Assembly (NCBI RefSeq): GCF_025639885.1
Contig: NZ_CP106738.1
Location: 1,426,001 to 1,490,000, forward strand
DNA length: 64,000 nt
From: Roseovarius pelagicus
GTDB taxonomy: Bacteria; Pseudomonadota; Alphaproteobacteria; Rhodobacterales; Rhodobacteraceae
Reading direction: 5' to 3'
Part shown: positions 1-8,966 of the stretch, piece by piece
Layout: the number at the start of each line of letters is the position of its first letter
Numbering within the stretch: position 1 is the first letter of the stretch
Program-made: the position numbers and the translations under genes
The notes under the pieces: model-generated
The model's input: the letters and a program-made list of their open reading frames with translations, nothing else
Database searches by the model: none
Told to the model about the DNA's origin: nothing

Positions 1-455
1 TCAATCATCGCCTTTTCAAGGTAGCCATAGGTCGGCATGATCGATTCCGGCACGACCGATTGCGGGTTGCGCAGGTGGTCCAGATGCCACTCGTCCGAAT
101 AACGCCCCCCGACACGCGCCAGATCAGGTCCCGTGCGCTTGGAACCCCATTGGAACGGGTGGTCGTACTTGCTCTCTGCGGCCAGCGAATAGTGCCCATA
201 ACGTTCGACCTCGTCGCGCATCGGACGGATCATCTGACTGTGGCAGGTGTAGCAGCCTTCGCGCACGTAGATGTCGCGCCCGGTCAGCTCCAGCGGGGTG
301 TAGGGGCGCATGCCCTCTACGTCCTCGATGGTGTTTTCCAGCCAGAAAAGCGGAGCGATCTGCACGATGCCCCCAATCGTGACCACGAGGAAGGCAAAGA
401 TTGCCAGCAGCGTCACGTTTTTTTCGAGGATTGCGTGTTTGTCCAAGATTGCCAT
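1..455 (-). CDS. ccoO: cbb3-type cytochrome c oxidase subunit II, C-terminus missing
   Basis: This is the membrane-anchored monohaem cytochrome c subunit of the high-affinity cbb3 terminal oxidase, which passes electrons to the CcoN haem-copper core. The reading frame starts at 455 and is open to the window edge (151 codons seen), so the C-terminal part lies outside. One hydrophobic helix spans about residues 15-35, followed by a periplasmic domain with the haem-c motif CYTCH at about residues 68-72 in the typical CcoO context ([14 protein letters not shown]). It starts 18 bases after the ccoN stop, so the two genes form one operon; ccoQ and ccoP would be expected beyond the edge. Expression should follow the FNR-controlled promoter ahead of ccoN. 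Confidence 0.95.
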   Translation of the reverse strand, partial: MAILDKHAILEKNVTLLAIFAFLVVTIGGIVQIAPLFWLENTIEDVEGMRPYTPLELTGRDIYVREGCYTCHSQMIRPMRDEVERYGHYSLAAESKYDHPFQWGSKRTGPDLARVGGRYSDEWHLDHLRNPQSVVPESIMPTYGYLEKAMI

Positions 456-473
456 TTAACCGGTCCCTCTCTC

Positions 474-2078
474 TTATTCAGCCGGGACAGCGGAGTTGTC
501 TGCAGTCACAGCAGGGCTCCGTCTGACGGTCATGTAAAGGTTGTAACACATGATGACGCCCCCCAGCAGGAACAGCACTCCGCCCAGTCCACGCACCACC
601 AGCATCGGGAACTTGGCCGCCACGGTATCGGCGAAGGAGTTCACGAGGAAACCGTTGGCATCCACTTCGCGCCACATCAGCCCCTCCATGATGCCGGTCA
701 CCCACATGGACGCGGCGTAGAGGATGATCCCGATCGTGGCCAACCAGAAGTGCCAGCTGACCAAGCTCAGACTGTATAGCCTTTCACGATTCCACAGCTT
801 CGGCACCAGGAAGTAGAGTGCGCCAAAGGTGATCATACCGTTCCAGCCCAATGCGCCGGAATGAACGTGCCCGATGGTCCAGTCAGTATAATGCGACAGC
901 GCGTTCACCGCACGGATCGACATCATTGGACCCTCGAATGTGGACATACCGTAGAACCCGATGGAAATGACCATCATGCGGATGATCGGATCGGTCCGCA
1001 GTTTGTCCCAGGCACCGCTCAGCGTCATCAGACCGTTGATCATGCCACCCCAGCTGGGCATCCACAGAATAACCGAGAACACCATGCCCAGCGTCGTCGC
1101 CCAATCGGGCAGCGCAGTGTAGTGCAGGTGGTGCGGGCCGGCCCAGATATAGAGGAAGATCAGCGCCCAGAAGTGAATGATCGACAGCTTGTAACTAAAC
1201 ACTGGGCGTTCGGCCTGCTTTGGCACAAAGTAATACATCATGCCCAGAAACCCTGCGGTCAGGAAGAAGCCCACCGCGTTATGGCCGTACCACCATTGCA
1301 CCATGGCATCCTGCACCCCCGAAAAGACCTGAACGGATTTGGATCCGAAAATGCTGACTGGAATGCTGAGGTTGTTGAACACATGCAGCATCGCAACCGT
1401 GATGATGAACGACAGGTAGAACCAGTTGGCCACATAGATGTGCGGTTCTTTACGTTTGACCAGCGTGCCGATAAAAATTGCCAGATATGCCAGCCAGACA
1501 ACCGTCAGCCACAAATCCACATACCACTCGGGCTCGGCGTATTCCTTGGACTGGGTCGCGCCCAACAGGTATCCGGTCGCGGCCAGAACGATGAACAGCT
1601 GATAGCCCCAGAATACGAACCACGCCAGATTGCCACCCCACAGGCGCGCTGCACTCGTACGCTGCACCACATAGAGGGACGTCGCGATCAAGGCATTGCC
1701 ACCAAAGGCAAAAATCACCGCCGACGTATGCAGCGGCCGCAACCGGCCAAAGTTCGCATAGCCTTCAGCCCAATCGAAATTAAGTTGGGGAAAGGCTAAC
1801 TGGAATGCGATGAACGTGCCGGCCAGAAATCCGACCACCCCCCAGAATGCCGTTGCGATCACGCCGGCGCGAATGACGCCATCCATGTATTCGCCTGACA
1901 TATCAACCGCTTCGTATGGTTCATCGGTATTGCGCAGCACCCACAGGAACGTTCCCGCAGAGGCCAGCGCAATGGTCAGAGCATTTACCAGATAGGCCAG
2001 ATCGCGAGCATAGTTGGCTGCGATCAACGCAAATAGCGTAATCAGACCAAGCGTGAGAAGCTTGATATAGTTCGACAT
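474..2078 (-). CDS. ccoN: cbb3-type cytochrome c oxidase subunit I
   Basis: Catalytic haem-copper subunit that reduces O2 to water under low oxygen and pumps protons across the inner membrane. The 534-residue product is all membrane helices and carries the conserved histidines of the family: RPLHTS (low-spin haem b), WWYGHN with the nearby Tyr/His of the CuB site, GPHHLHYT (two CuB histidines), and [11 protein letters not shown] (haem b3 and haem b ligands). Length is normal for CcoN. The ATG at 2078 has an AAGGGA ribosome site about 8 bases ahead. It is the first gene of the cco operon and diverges from a universal stress protein gene; two FNR-type boxes lie in the shared 233-base gap. Confidence 0.97.
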   Translation of the reverse strand: MSNYIKLLTLGLITLFALIAANYARDLAYLVNALTIALASAGTFLWVLRNTDEPYEAVDMSGEYMDGVIRAGVIATAFWGVVGFLAGTFIAFQLAFPQLNFDWAEGYANFGRLRPLHTSAVIFAFGGNALIATSLYVVQRTSAARLWGGNLAWFVFWGYQLFIVLAATGYLLGATQSKEYAEPEWYVDLWLTVVWLAYLAIFIGTLVKRKEPHIYVANWFYLSFIITVAMLHVFNNLSIPVSIFGSKSVQVFSGVQDAMVQWWYGHNAVGFFLTAGFLGMMYYFVPKQAERPVFSYKLSIIHFWALIFLYIWAGPHHLHYTALPDWATTLGMVFSVILWMPSWGGMINGLMTLSGAWDKLRTDPIIRMMVISIGFYGMSTFEGPMMSIRAVNALSHYTDWTIGHVHSGALGWNGMITFGALYFLVPKLWNRERLYSLSLVSWHFWLATIGIILYAASMWVTGIMEGLMWREVDANGFLVNSFADTVAAKFPMLVVRGLGGVLFLLGGVIMCYNLYMTVRRSPAVTADNSAVPAE

Positions 2079-2174
2079 GGTATGTCCCTTCGTCCTGTTC
2101 CACGCGATTCGACCAGAATCGCGCGTGCGCGTTTAGGCTTTGCCCCTTGATGCCGCAGTGCAGCGGCATACACT

Positions 2175-2188
2175 TTGATCTGCATCAA
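2175..2188. promoter_or_regulatory. FNR box between ccoN and usp
   Basis: TTGATCTGCATCAA is an exact match to the FNR/Anr consensus TTGAT-N4-ATCAA. Its centre is about 97 bases before the ccoN start codon, a distance that fits activation of the cbb3 operon when oxygen is low. The FnrL-type regulator encoded at 3998-4750 is the obvious partner. Confidence 0.85.
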
Positions 2189-2206
2189 GGATTCAAATTG
2201 CTTTCC

Positions 2207-2220
2207 TTGACTCGCATCAA
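2207..2220. promoter_or_regulatory. Second FNR-like box in the ccoN-usp gap
   Basis: TTGACTCGCATCAA matches the FNR consensus with one change in the left half-site. Its centre is about 98 bases before the ATG of the universal stress protein gene at 2312, mirroring the first box, which suggests one box per divergent promoter. Confidence 0.65.
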
Positions 2221-2311
2221 GGTCGGAAGGGTAGATTCCCGCCAACCTGCGGGAGAAAAACCCGGTCGGGGTAGTTTTCCCGACCTGTAACCACACTGCA
2301 AGGAGCTTATC

Positions 2312-3151
2312 ATGGCTTACAAAACGATCGCCTCAGTTCTAACCGATGAAAGTCTCATGTTTCCGGCGCTCGAATGTGCGATTGACGCATCGCGCGCACA
2401 TGATGCGCATCTTGATGTTCTTGCACTCGGCGTTGATCGGTCCTCCGTCGGGTATTATTACTCTGGTGCTTCGGCGATGATGTTGGAGCAATCAATTGGC
2501 CGCACAGAGGAAGAGTCCCGGCAAATCGAGGCGGCGGCCCGATCGCAGTTGACCAAAAGCGATTTGCGCTGGTCCTGCGAATCCGATGTGGCACAGCTTG
2601 TCGATCTGGCGCGTAGGGTTGCCCAGAGGGTGCGATTTTCCGATTTGGCCATCCTGCCACAGCCCTACGGAAAAGAACGCGGCGCAGAGTTGGAACCCGT
2701 GACCGAAGCGTGCCTGTTTGATGCACAGGTTCCGGTGATGATCATACCCGACGATGCACAATCTGTTGCACGCCCCAAGAGGATCGCGATCGGCTGGAAT
2801 GACAGTGCCGAGGCGATGACAGCGGCGCGTGCGGCATTGCCACTGCTGAAAGAGGCGGAAAAGGTACATGTGGTGATCATTGATCCCCCCGCCCACAGCG
2901 CCAGCCGCTCAGACCCCGGCGGATTGCTGTCGCAGTTTCTGGCCCGTCACGGTGTCCGGGTTGAAATTGACGTTTTGTCCAAGACATTGCCGCGCGTATC
3001 GGACGTGTTGATGCGCCACTGCGCGGACATGGATGCCGATCTGATGGTGCTCGGGGCCTACGGTCATTCGCGATTCCGCGAGGCGGTCTTTGGTGGGGCG
3101 ACGCGCGACTTGCTGGAACAAACGACTGTTCCATTGCTGATGGCGCATTAG
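2312..3151 (+). CDS. Universal stress protein (UspA family)
   Basis: Cytoplasmic UspA-family protein of 279 residues, long enough for two tandem Usp folds. The C-terminal half keeps the nucleotide-binding signature (LMVLGAYGHS followed by FGGATRDLL), while the N-terminal half is degenerate (AILPQPYGKE at the matching place). Members of this family next to cco genes are usually induced by low oxygen. The start at 2312 has an AAGGAG site (gcAAGGAGcttatcATG). It diverges from ccoN, and an FNR-like box at 2207-2220 lies upstream. The exact role is not known; a part in survival under respiratory limitation is inferred from context. Confidence 0.9.
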   Translation: MAYKTIASVLTDESLMFPALECAIDASRAHDAHLDVLALGVDRSSVGYYYSGASAMMLEQSIGRTEEESRQIEAAARSQLTKSDLRWSCESDVAQLVDLARRVAQRVRFSDLAILPQPYGKERGAELEPVTEACLFDAQVPVMIIPDDAQSVARPKRIAIGWNDSAEAMTAARAALPLLKEAEKVHVVIIDPPAHSASRSDPGGLLSQFLARHGVRVEIDVLSKTLPRVSDVLMRHCADMDADLMVLGAYGHSRFREAVFGGATRDLLEQTTVPLLMAH

Positions 3152-3223
3152 GGGGTTTTTTCACGGCGCGCAGCTTTGACTTGACCCAACGGCCATACCT
3201 CTCGCACGCTCACTGCGGGAGGC

Positions 3224-3985
3224 ATGGCAATGCAGATAGCAGCAGGGCTGAGTGGCATGGCCATGGGTATGGGCATGGTCGCCATGCTTTTTCTGACCAT
3301 GCCAGTTTTTCAGCGGTCACCCACTGCGCAAACCCTGCCCGAGCTTGAGTTGCATCTGGTGCTGGCCTTCGATGTGTCGGCCAGCGTGAACGATGTGGAG
3401 TTTGCCCGCCAGCGCCGAGGCACTGCCGCCGCACTGCGAGCCCCCTCTGTCATGCGCGCGATCCGCAACGCACCCGGCGGCGTCGCAATGTCTGTCGTGC
3501 AATGGTCCAGTATCAGACGGCAGGCGTCCGGTCTGGGCTGGGCATGGATACAAACGGACGAGGAGACCGTGGCATTTGCCCGCGCGGTCGACGCGATGCC
3601 GCGCCGACTGGAAGGTGGCGGAACGATGATCCACGCGGGCCTTAGCTATGCGGCAGAGCAATTCGACACCGCACCGCATGTAGCCCGGCGGCAGGTGATC
3701 GATTTGTCGGGCAATGGCCAGACAGATGACGCGATCAAACTGCGCGAAGTGCGAGACAGCCTCTTGCGGCGCGGTATCGTGATCAACGCGCTCGCGATCG
3801 AAGAGGACACCGACGATCTGACCGATTACTTTCATGCCGAGGTCATAGGCGGGCGGCAGTCCTTTGTTATCACGGCAGATGATTGGAACGATTTCAGCCG
3901 CGCCATGCAGATCAAACTGTTACGTGAGATCCGCGGCGCGGTATTTTCCAGTACCCCCACGGTAACACAACGGGCATCACGTTGA
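3224..3985 (+). CDS. DUF1194 protein with von Willebrand A-like fold
   Basis: A 253-residue exported or membrane-anchored protein. A Met-rich hydrophobic N-terminus (about residues 8-27) looks like a signal anchor, followed by a vWA-like domain beginning LVLAFDVSASVND, where the DxSxS pattern resembles a MIDAS metal site. The middle part (VVQWSS, MIHAGLSYAAEQF, RQVIDLSGNGQTDD) and the end (VINALAIEEDT, YFHAEVIGGRQSF) are characteristic of DUF1194, a family common in Rhodobacteraceae and rhizobia with no assigned reaction. It lies between usp and fnrL, tail to tail with fnrL (12 bases between the stops). Two in-frame ATGs lie near the start (residues 1 and 3); the choice does not affect the call. 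Confidence 0.85.
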   Translation: MAMQIAAGLSGMAMGMGMVAMLFLTMPVFQRSPTAQTLPELELHLVLAFDVSASVNDVEFARQRRGTAAALRAPSVMRAIRNAPGGVAMSVVQWSSIRRQASGLGWAWIQTDEETVAFARAVDAMPRRLEGGGTMIHAGLSYAAEQFDTAPHVARRQVIDLSGNGQTDDAIKLREVRDSLLRRGIVINALAIEEDTDDLTDYFHAEVIGGRQSFVITADDWNDFSRAMQIKLLREIRGAVFSSTPTVTQRASR

Positions 3986-3997
3986 GCGCCCCGCAGA

Positions 3998-4750
3998 TCA
4001 GACCAGCATGCCGCCGTCGCTGTCATCCCCGGCGATGGCCTGCAGCCCGTCGAAATCCGGGACCGTAACGCGACGCTTGCCTTCGAGATGGATAATCCCC
4101 TCGCGTTTAAGCGCCGAAATCTGGCGGCTGACCGTCTCCAGCGTCAGACCCAGATAATCGGCCATTGCCTCTCGGGTCAGCGGCAGGTCGAACACCATCG
4201 GACCAGACCCGGCGACCAGTTTCAGCGTTGCATTGCGCCGCCCGATGATCAGCAGAAGTGATGCGATCTTTTCACGTGCAGTCTTGCGCCCCAGTACCAG
4301 CATCCATTCACGCGCGGCATCCAGTTCATCCAACGTCATTTCCAGCAGCCGCTGCGAGACGGCAGGCGTTTCACGCAGCAACTCCTCGAAGGGTTTCTTG
4401 CGAAAACAGCACATCACCAGATCACTGGTCGCAACCACGTCATACGCCGCGGCACTGCGTCCCGGACGACCGACGAAATCGCTGGGCAACAGCAAACCGA
4501 CCATCTGCCGGCGGCCATCCTCCATCGTCTGGGTCAACGTGGCGATACCCGATACGACCGAGCCAACAAAATCCATCCGGTCCCCGGACCAGACGACGGT
4601 CTGCCCAGCCTGAAAGCTGCGATAGTATTTGATCCCATCGAGACGCTCCAACTCTTCGGCCTCGCACCGAGCACAAACGGCACGGTGTCGGATTGGGCAT
4701 CCGTCGCAATCTTGTGGAAGCACCGGAGGGGAAGTGGAAGTCATTGCCAT
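3998..4750 (-). CDS. fnrL: FnrL-type oxygen-sensing Crp/Fnr regulator
   Basis: Global anaerobic/microaerobic transcription regulator of 250 residues. The N-terminal cysteines CDGC...CARC and a further cysteine pair in the effector domain (LVMCCFRKK) provide the ligands expected for an oxygen-labile [4Fe-4S] cluster. A cyclic-nucleotide-binding-like barrel follows, then a helix-turn-helix with the FNR recognition helix ETVSRQISALK. The frame can be extended upstream to 4831, but that would run through the FNR box at 4773-4786 and into hemN, so the ATG at 4750 is preferred. It diverges from hemN and probably controls itself, hemN, ccoNO and the usp gene. Orthologues sit in the same neighbourhood in Rhodobacter. 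Confidence 0.95.
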   Translation of the reverse strand: MAMTSTSPPVLPQDCDGCPIRHRAVCARCEAEELERLDGIKYYRSFQAGQTVVWSGDRMDFVGSVVSGIATLTQTMEDGRRQMVGLLLPSDFVGRPGRSAAAYDVVATSDLVMCCFRKKPFEELLRETPAVSQRLLEMTLDELDAAREWMLVLGRKTAREKIASLLLIIGRRNATLKLVAGSGPMVFDLPLTREAMADYLGLTLETVSRQISALKREGIIHLEGKRRVTVPDFDGLQAIAGDDSDGGMLV

Positions 4751-4772
4751 TTCTGGTCTGTGCCCTTCGCTC

Positions 4773-4786
4773 TTGATCTGGGTCAA
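4773..4786. promoter_or_regulatory. FNR box between fnrL and hemN
   Basis: TTGATCTGGGTCAA matches the FNR consensus with one change in the right half-site. It lies 22 bases before the chosen fnrL start and 28 bases before the hemN start, so one site could serve autoregulation of fnrL and control of hemN. Confidence 0.75.
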
Positions 4787-4814
4787 AGTTGACGCCATCG
4801 GCACTCCATAAACT

Positions 4815-6176
4815 ATGCGCATGGATAGCAAAGCACAACTGGCCAGGTTTGGGCTCTTTGATGCCGACGTGCCCCGTTACACCAGCTATCCCACAACCGC
4901 GCAGTTCACTGATACGATCGGCCCGGATGATCACTCAGCATGGGTCAGGGCCATCCCGGATGGCAATAAAATCTCGATATATGTGCACGTTCCCTTCTGT
5001 CGGCGGTTGTGCTGGTTCTGCGCGTACCGGACCCAAGGCACCCGGAACGATCACCCCATCGCCGCTTATCTGAACGTGATAAAAGCTGAACTGGCATTGC
5101 TCAGTGCGGATTTGCCGCAGGGCGTCACACTTTCGCGGCTCTACTGGGGCGGGGGCACGCCGACCCTGCTGACACCATCGATGATTGCCGATTTGACGGA
5201 GACTATTCGCGCGGTTGTACCCTTTGCCGAAGATACAGAATTCTCGGTGGAAATTGACCCGACCGAAATCGACTCTACACGTCTGGACGCGTTGATGCAT
5301 GCGGGCCTAAGCCATGCTGTGATCGGAATTCAGGATTTTGATCCGTTGGTTCAGGCCGCCATTGGCCGCATCCAAAGCTTTGATGCCACCCGCGATGTCG
5401 TCGCGGAGTTACGGGCGCGCAGCATCGAACACATCAGCGTGGGCATCCTCTACGGCCTACCACACCAGACGCCGGTTCGAATTGCGCAGAGCGTGCAACA
5501 TCTGCTGTCTCTCAATCCCGATCGTATCGCACTATATGGCTATGCCCATGTGCCGGGGATTGCCAAACGTCAGCAACTCATCCCTTCAGCGGACTTGCCA
5601 ACGCCCCAAGAACGCCTCGCTCTCTTTCAGGCCGCACAGGAACTTCTTGTGTGGGATGGATATAGTCAGATCGGCATCGACCATTTCTGTGGTGTTGCCG
5701 ACGGCCTGCCACAGGCACAGCAGACGGGGCAACTGCGGCGCAGCTTTCAGGGGTATACTGACGATCCCGCGGACGTGCTGATCGGCATCGGCGCGTCGGC
5801 CATTTCGCATTTTCCACAGGGTTATACGCAAAACGCGCCAGCAACCGGAGCATACGCCGCCGCCATTCAGGCCGGGCAATATGCAACGCAGCGCGGCCAT
5901 GCCTACCGGGGCGACGACCTGATGCGCGCCCGGGTCATTCAGGCGCTAATGTGTGATTTCACCGTATGCCGCGCCAGATTGTGCAGGGACTTAGACATCT
6001 CGGCAGATGCATTGCACCGCCTGTTGGCCGAGGTCGCAGCCCGTTTCCCCAACCTGTTGCAGCTGGACGAAGAGGGCCTGACCATCCCGACAGAGGCACG
6101 ATTGCTGACGCGGGTGATCGCGCGAGCGTTCGACGGCTATGCCGTCGACATGTCCGGGCACTGGTCGCCATTTTGA
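4815..6176 (+). CDS. hemN: Oxygen-independent coproporphyrinogen III oxidase (radical SAM)
   Basis: Converts coproporphyrinogen III to protoporphyrinogen IX without oxygen, supplying haem for the cbb3 oxidase at low O2. The 453-residue length and the start (RYTSYPTTAQF) are typical of HemN rather than the shorter HemW. The radical-SAM cluster motif is CRRLCWFC, preceded by the conserved YVHVPF; downstream come YWGGGTPTLL and the C-terminal HemN domain. Oddity: the fourth conserved cysteine of the usual CxxxCxxCxC is tyrosine here (CWFCAY; codon TAC where TGC is expected). A second ATG at 4821 is an alternative start, and no strong ribosome site separates them. It diverges from fnrL behind an FNR box. 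Confidence 0.92.
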   Translation: MRMDSKAQLARFGLFDADVPRYTSYPTTAQFTDTIGPDDHSAWVRAIPDGNKISIYVHVPFCRRLCWFCAYRTQGTRNDHPIAAYLNVIKAELALLSADLPQGVTLSRLYWGGGTPTLLTPSMIADLTETIRAVVPFAEDTEFSVEIDPTEIDSTRLDALMHAGLSHAVIGIQDFDPLVQAAIGRIQSFDATRDVVAELRARSIEHISVGILYGLPHQTPVRIAQSVQHLLSLNPDRIALYGYAHVPGIAKRQQLIPSADLPTPQERLALFQAAQELLVWDGYSQIGIDHFCGVADGLPQAQQTGQLRRSFQGYTDDPADVLIGIGASAISHFPQGYTQNAPATGAYAAAIQAGQYATQRGHAYRGDDLMRARVIQALMCDFTVCRARLCRDLDISADALHRLLAEVAARFPNLLQLDEEGLTIPTEARLLTRVIARAFDGYAVDMSGHWSPF

Positions 6177-6204
6177 CCCGTAGCCCAGCGAACGCCAGAC
6201 AGGA

Positions 6205-7095
6205 TCAAATGTCGCGCGCCAACTCTGCCTGCAATGCTGCGTAATCAGCCAACCCGAATTCGGCCCCCATCACCGCATCCCATTTGTCAGCAAAGGCCCC
6301 GCGCACCGCGTTCGGCAGGGCAACGCGCCCCTGCCCGGTCTTGCCCGACGACACTTTGGTCGCCTCTCCATCGGGCGGCAGCCCCATCGCACGATCTGTA
6401 ACGCGTCGCAGGAAATGATCGTCGAAATGACCTGCATGCGTCTTCATAAATGCAAAATTCGCCTGTTCGATGGCAATACGGCGCGCCTCTGGATCATCGA
6501 CACCGATGAAATCCGCGACACGGGTGACGACGCCCGGCAAATCCCGCTTCAATCCCTCGAAACTGAGCAGCAACACATTGTCATCAGAGCGCCGCCGCCA
6601 CCACGAGCGCGCGTGCTCCCAATAGCTGTCACTCGCATCGCGTTGCAGAAAATACGCCGCGAAGTCCTCTACCGAAATCGCGCCACGCTCGATCATCCAA
6701 CCGTCCATGAAACGATAGAGCGACAGCATCGCATCCACCGGATCGCGCATCACCACGATATAGCGGCCCCCCTTGGGAATTTCGTCCCAACGCTGATGGC
6801 TCTTGAATGCGCGCGGCCGCGCTACCTGCGGCGCATCCAAGGTCTGGCCCAGATCATGTGCCAGTTCCAGCCAAGGCATGACTTCGGTGATTTCTCCAAA
6901 CGCCATCGACCCGCCCGTGCGCAGTCCATGGACGATCTGCTGCATCCAGGTGGTGCCGCATTTGGAATAGGGGGTGATGATCACATCCGATGGCCGCGGC
7001 CTGAACCGCGCGGCCATCTCCAGCGATGCATCTGTCACGAAATAACGTAACCGCGCCTGCAATTCGCCAATCGTGGTTGGCCTGCTGCCTGTCAC
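6205..7095 (-). CDS. Sulfotransferase domain protein
   Basis: PAPS-dependent sulfotransferase of the cytosolic type, 296 residues. It shows the 5'-phosphosulfate loop YSKCGTTWMQQ (about residues 43-53), the catalytic His region FKSHQRW, the 3'-phosphate motif VVMRDPVDAMLSLYRF, and a C-terminal SSGKTGQGR segment that resembles the family's RKGxxG motif. The acceptor cannot be read from sequence. Its ATG overlaps the yejF stop (ATGA), so it is translationally coupled as the last gene of a yejABEF operon. That placement hints at work on a peptide or small molecule taken up by the transporter, but this is inference. Confidence 0.88.
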   Translation of the reverse strand: MTGSRPTTIGELQARLRYFVTDASLEMAARFRPRPSDVIITPYSKCGTTWMQQIVHGLRTGGSMAFGEITEVMPWLELAHDLGQTLDAPQVARPRAFKSHQRWDEIPKGGRYIVVMRDPVDAMLSLYRFMDGWMIERGAISVEDFAAYFLQRDASDSYWEHARSWWRRRSDDNVLLLSFEGLKRDLPGVVTRVADFIGVDDPEARRIAIEQANFAFMKTHAGHFDDHFLRRVTDRAMGLPPDGEATKVSSGKTGQGRVALPNAVRGAFADKWDAVMGAEFGLADYAALQAELARDI

Positions 7096-8966
7096 CCCGC
7101 GCGCTCCGCCTTCAGGTCGAGCGCGGCGCGCAGCAGGGTTTGCGCGTATTCCGTCCGCGGTGCGTCAAAGAGCGTCTGCGCCTCACCCGTCTCGATGATA
7201 TCTCCATGGCGCATCACCACGACGCGGTGACTCATCGCGCGCACCACGTTGAGGTCATGGCTGATAAAGAGATAGGCCAGCCCGTACTTGACCTGCAACC
7301 GGCGCAACAGATCCACGATCTGCACCTGCACCGTCATGTCCAGCGCACTGGTCGGTTCGTCCAGAACCAGCAGGCGCGGGCGCAGGATCATCGCCCGGGC
7401 AATAGCGATCCGCTGGCGTTGCCCACCCGAAAACTCGTGCGGATAGCGATCCATCGCGCTGGCGGGCAATTCGACCTCTTCCAGTACCTCGGCCACCAGA
7501 TCGCGCACCGGCCGCCCCTCGGGATTGCCATGCACACCCAGCCCCTCGGCGATGATCTGCCCGCAGGTCATGCGTGGGCTCAGGCTGCCGAACGGATCCT
7601 GAAACACGATCTGCATATCGGCGCGGTGACGCCGCAGCGCACGGGTGGACCAGCCATGCACATCCTCTCCCATGAAGGTGATTTTGCCCTCGGAACCGAT
7701 CAACCGCATGATTGCCAGTGCCAGAGTAGTCTTGCCCGACCCGCTTTCGCCGACGATGCCTAGCGTCTCACCTGCGCGGACCTCTATGCTGGCGTCATTC
7801 ACCGCCTTCACATGGCCAACCGTGCGCTTCAAAAACCCCTTGGTGATCGGGAACCAGACCCGCAGGTTTTCGGTCTTGACCACCACGGGCGCGTCGTGGG
7901 GCACCGGGGCAGGCACACCTGCGGCACGCGCGCCCAGCAGCTTGCGGGTGTACTCGTGTTGCGGATTGCCGAAAATCCGCGTTGTCGGCCCGGCCTCGAC
8001 GATCTGGCCATCCTTCATCACACAGACTTTGTCAGCAATGCGCTGCACCACCCCCAGATCATGGGTGATGAACAACAGCCCCATATTCTCGCGTGCTTTC
8101 AGATCGGCCAACAGCTCGAGGATTTGCGCCTGAATGGTGACATCCAGCGCCGTCGTCGGCTCGTCCGCGATCAGGATATCCGGCCTGTTGGCCAGTGCCA
8201 TGGCGATCATCACGCGCTGGCGCTGCCCACCGGACAACTCGTGCGGATAGGCACTCAGTCGGGATTCCGCGTCGCGGATACCGACCTTTTCCATCAGTTC
8301 CAGCACCGTCCCACGGGCCGGGCTCGACATGATCCAGCCGCGCGATGTGCCCCCCAGAACCACACGCCCCAGCCATAGCGCCAGCGTCAGTCCCGCCGCC
8401 CAGATCAACGCCCGGGTGGCACGCGGCACCAGATCAGCCAGATACGCCTCCATGAAATTCAGGCTCGGCTTGTCCGGTGCAGTGACGACGAATGACGCAT
8501 AGGCAGCAATCGCGACAAAAACCACCGCACACCAGATCAGACATTTCACCGGATTGAAATTCAGCCAGCTTTCCAACAGCCGCTTTGTTCCACTGCGCCC
8601 CTTCAGGTTCTGATGCAACTCCAGCGATTCCGACAACTGCTTTTCGATCGTATGCAGCGGGTTGAGCGACGTCATCGGCTCCTGAAAGATAAAGCTGATG
8701 TCATTGCCGCGCACCTTGCGCAGCATTTTTTCATCCGCCCCGATCATCTGCTGCCCGTCATAGGTCACGCTACCGCCGACCTCGGCAGAACTGCCTAGCA
8801 GCGATACGGTACTCAACGCCGTGATAGATTTGCCCGAGCCGGATTCACCAACCAGCGCCACCGTTTCGCCCCGATCGACGGTAAAGCTGACGCCGTGGAC
8901 ACAAGGCACAATCTGCCCATCCTGCCGAAACGCTATCTTCAGGTCCTTGACGTCCAGCAGGCTCAT
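7092..8966 (-). CDS. yejF: Peptide ABC transporter, fused double ATPase, with a membrane-like insertion
   Basis: ATP-binding subunit of a YejABEF-type oligopeptide importer (microcin C-type in enterobacteria). Two ABC ATPases lie in tandem. Domain 1 has Walker A GESGSGKS (about 40-47), the Q-loop FIFQEP, signature LSGGQ (about 244-248) and Walker B ILIADEP. Domain 2 repeats all of these ([32 protein letters not shown]). At 624 residues it is about 95 longer than E. coli YejF. The excess is one block at about residues 124-217, between the Q-loop and the signature of domain 1, holding two hydrophobic stretches (about 141-162 and 184-205). The frame is open throughout and both active sites remain intact. 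It overlaps yejE by 4 bases. Confidence 0.93.
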   Translation of the reverse strand: MSLLDVKDLKIAFRQDGQIVPCVHGVSFTVDRGETVALVGESGSGKSITALSTVSLLGSSAEVGGSVTYDGQQMIGADEKMLRKVRGNDISFIFQEPMTSLNPLHTIEKQLSESLELHQNLKGRSGTKRLLESWLNFNPVKCLIWCAVVFVAIAAYASFVVTAPDKPSLNFMEAYLADLVPRATRALIWAAGLTLALWLGRVVLGGTSRGWIMSSPARGTVLELMEKVGIRDAESRLSAYPHELSGGQRQRVMIAMALANRPDILIADEPTTALDVTIQAQILELLADLKARENMGLLFITHDLGVVQRIADKVCVMKDGQIVEAGPTTRIFGNPQHEYTRKLLGARAAGVPAPVPHDAPVVVKTENLRVWFPITKGFLKRTVGHVKAVNDASIEVRAGETLGIVGESGSGKTTLALAIMRLIGSEGKITFMGEDVHGWSTRALRRHRADMQIVFQDPFGSLSPRMTCGQIIAEGLGVHGNPEGRPVRDLVAEVLEEVELPASAMDRYPHEFSGGQRQRIAIARAMILRPRLLVLDEPTSALDMTVQVQIVDLLRRLQVKYGLAYLFISHDLNVVRAMSHRVVVMRHGDIIETGEAQTLFDAPRTEYAQTLLRAALDLKAERAG

